A stretch of 15,658 nt of DNA, from NCBI GenBank assembly GCA_007123695.1, contig SLGN01000058.1, positions 1-15,658 of the forward strand, written 5' to 3'. Positions 14,411 to 15,658 of the stretch are shown here, piece after piece. Position 1 is the first letter of the stretch. Every line of letters begins with the position of its first letter. The notes under the pieces are model-generated. The model did not search any database, was not told the origin of the DNA, and saw nothing but the letters and a program-made list of their open reading frames with translations. This DNA is from Verrucomicrobiales bacterium. Its GTDB lineage: Bacteria; Verrucomicrobiota; Verrucomicrobiia; Verrucomicrobiales; DEV007. A program made the translations under genes and the position numbers.

Positions 14411-15520
14411 GTGTCCCCCTACGCTTCCATCCTCCGCCCGCTCCTCTTCCGCCTCGATGCGGAGACAGCGCACCATCTCACGGTCGAGGGCTGCCACTGG
14501 CTCGGACGCGTGCCGGGGGCGGCGGGGCTCGCGAGGGCGCTTTACGAATGCCACGAACCACGCCTGCGCACCGAGGTCGCCGGACTCTGCTTCGACAATC
14601 CCCTCGGCCTCGCCGCCGGCTGGGACAAAAGCGGGCGCGCCTTGCGCATGACCGAGTCGATGGGCTTCGGTTTCGCCGAGATCGGCTCGGTCTCGGCGCG
14701 GCCCTCGGCGGGAAATCCGAAACCTCGCCTCTTCCGGCTCCCCGAGGATCGAGCCATCATCGTGAACTACGGACTGCCCAACGACGGCGCCGAGATGGTC
14801 GCCCGGCGGCTCGCCGCCCATCGTCCCTGCCAGCCGCTCGGAGTGAACATCGTCAAGACGAACGACGGCCCCGGCGCCCCGCCCGCCAGCGACGACGAGA
14901 TCCTCGACGACTACGCCAGCAGCGTCGCGCTGCTGCATCCGCACGCGGGCTATCTCTCGCTGAACCTGAGCTGTCCGAACGCGAAGGGCGGCAAGGATTT
15001 CTTCGCCCAGCCCGGCAACATCGCCTGGCTGCTGGAGCGGCTCGTCCCGATGGCCATCGCCTGTCCGGTCTTCTTGAAGATCGCCCCGCGCGATGCCGAC
15101 GCCGAGCACGAGCGCGTCCTCGCCGAATGCGAGCCCTTCGGTTTCGTGAGCGGCTTCTGCTTCAACCTGCCGCCGGGCAAGCCGGAGACGCTGGAGTTCA
15201 GCGTCCCGCGGGATCGTTTCGAGCACCAGCCCGGCGCCGTCGCCGGCAAGCCGGTGGAGTCGCTCGTCAACCGCTGCATCGCCGGCCTCTACGCCCGCAT
15301 GGACCGCGAGCGCTACCGTATCGTCGGAGTCGGCGGCGTCTTCTCCGCCGAGGACGCCTATCGGAAAATCCAGCTCGGAGCCTCGCTGGTGCAGCTCTAC
15401 ACCGCCCTTGTCTATGAAGGGCCCGGCGTTGTCAAAAGGATCTGCCACGGCCTTGCCGGACTGCTCGAGCGCGATGGCTTCGCCGATGTCGCCGCCGCCC
15501 TAGGCAGTGCCCATCTTTAG
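14411..15520 (+). CDS. pyrD: Dihydroorotate dehydrogenase, class 2-like (quinone-dependent type) with an unusual active-site Cys
   Basis: A 369-residue FMN enzyme expected to oxidise dihydroorotate to orotate in pyrimidine synthesis. A class 2 style N-terminal membrane-association segment (YASILRPLLFRLDAETAHHLTVEG, 4-27) precedes the barrel. Typical motifs are DNPLGLAAGWDKSG (62-75), EIGSV...P..GNPKPRLFRL (90-110), FLKIAP (221-226), IVGVGGVFSAEDA (304-316) and GASLVQLYTALVYEGP (323-338). Deviations: NLSCPN (185-190) has Cys188 where class 2 enzymes have the catalytic Ser and class 1 enzymes a Cys; the usual NRMGFNN is NYGLPND (119-125); and the ATNTT substrate motif is CFNLPPGK. The start is GTG at 14411, immediately before the class 2 N-terminus; no Shine-Dalgarno motif precedes it. 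It is a divergent PyrD or a PyrD-like enzyme of altered function; no neighbouring pyrimidine gene is in view. Confidence 0.85.
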   Translation: MSPYASILRPLLFRLDAETAHHLTVEGCHWLGRVPGAAGLARALYECHEPRLRTEVAGLCFDNPLGLAAGWDKSGRALRMTESMGFGFAEIGSVSARPSAGNPKPRLFRLPEDRAIIVNYGLPNDGAEMVARRLAAHRPCQPLGVNIVKTNDGPGAPPASDDEILDDYASSVALLHPHAGYLSLNLSCPNAKGGKDFFAQPGNIAWLLERLVPMAIACPVFLKIAPRDADAEHERVLAECEPFGFVSGFCFNLPPGKPETLEFSVPRDRFEHQPGAVAGKPVESLVNRCIAGLYARMDRERYRIVGVGGVFSAEDAYRKIQLGASLVQLYTALVYEGPGVVKRICHGLAGLLERDGFADVAAALGSAHL

Positions 15521-15563
15521 TTCTACCTTTTCGATTCAAGGACTTAAAAGCTCAATGGAGCAT

Positions 15564-15573
15564 TTCGTACGAA
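15564..15573. repeat. 10-bp perfect palindrome TTCGTACGAA
   Basis: TTCGTACGAA lies 43 bases after the pyrD stop in an AT-richer stretch. It could be a protein-binding site, but a palindrome of this size can occur by chance. Confidence 0.35.
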
Positions 15574-15593
15574 GGAAGGTTTACCCGCAGCAG

Positions 15594-15623
15594 CGGCTCG
15601 TCGGGCACGGCTCGCCCCACCTT
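15594..15623. repeat. Dispersed-repeat-like unit containing CGGGCACGGCTCGCCCC
   Basis: The unit has a GGGC (15603-15606) / GCCC (15614-15617) stem around a 7-base loop and a direct repeat CGGCTCG at 15594 and 15608. On the minus strand it begins AAGGTGGGGCGAGCC, an arrangement (AAG..GTGG, stem, loop, stem, GAC) similar to the REP-like units near 14100-14250. The rest of 15521-15658 holds no gene; the final bases (TTGAACGTTGG) resemble intergenic filler. Confidence 0.5.
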
Positions 15624-15658
15624 CAAAGTTGAACGTTGGAAGTCCACCCCTCCACCCC

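Overview
This GC-rich window (about two thirds G+C over most of its length) carries eleven protein genes, two tandem-repeat arms, several dispersed-repeat copies and short intergenic gaps. No rRNA, tRNA or CRISPR array was seen. The gene content points to a bacterium, and most plausibly to Verrucomicrobiota. The signs are an S23-type four-helix-bundle gene with periodic repeats, a bacterial eRF1-like (baeRF) protein, short REP-like repeats of the 'tgggcaagatgccca' and 'cgggcacggctcgcccc' kinds, and starts that almost all lack a Shine-Dalgarno motif. This assignment is from recall of genome style, not from a search.

Layout. Bases 1-4975 read rightward: the 3' part of a Kef-type K+/H+ antiporter gene, a flavodoxin-fold FMN reductase, a periplasmic gamma-glutamyltransferase, and a baeRF3-type release-factor-like or ribosome-hibernation protein. 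Bases 5008-9979 read leftward: rlmN (23S rRNA A2503 methyltransferase) downstream of the large DEAH helicase hrpA. At 10160 a secreted single-domain rhodanese reads rightward. At 10603-11436 an AraC-family regulator reads leftward. It is divergent from a DapA-superfamily aldolase/lyase gene (11523-12605) and a TIM-barrel sugar phosphate isomerase/epimerase gene (13190-14008), which look like one catabolic operon under that regulator. The window ends with a dihydroorotate dehydrogenase gene (pyrD-like, 14411-15520) and a repeat-containing tail.

The most unusual structure lies between the two catabolic genes. An S23/IVP-family four-helix-bundle gene (12699-13166), visibly poorer in G+C than its surroundings, is bracketed by arrays of a 12-bp tandem repeat in opposite orientation (35 bp perfectly complementary, about 440 bp apart). 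This recalls intervening sequences of 23S rRNA genes, which can encode S23 proteins within complementary arms, but here the cassette sits inside a protein-coding operon. Further points of interest are an inverted pair of 28-nt REP-like units whose stems differ by a compensatory base-pair change (14093-14248), a 24-bp operator-like palindrome in the AraC/aldolase divergent region, a Cys in place of the class 2 catalytic Ser in the dihydroorotate dehydrogenase, and a Kef - flavoprotein - GGT cluster that may form a glutathione or electrophile-response unit.
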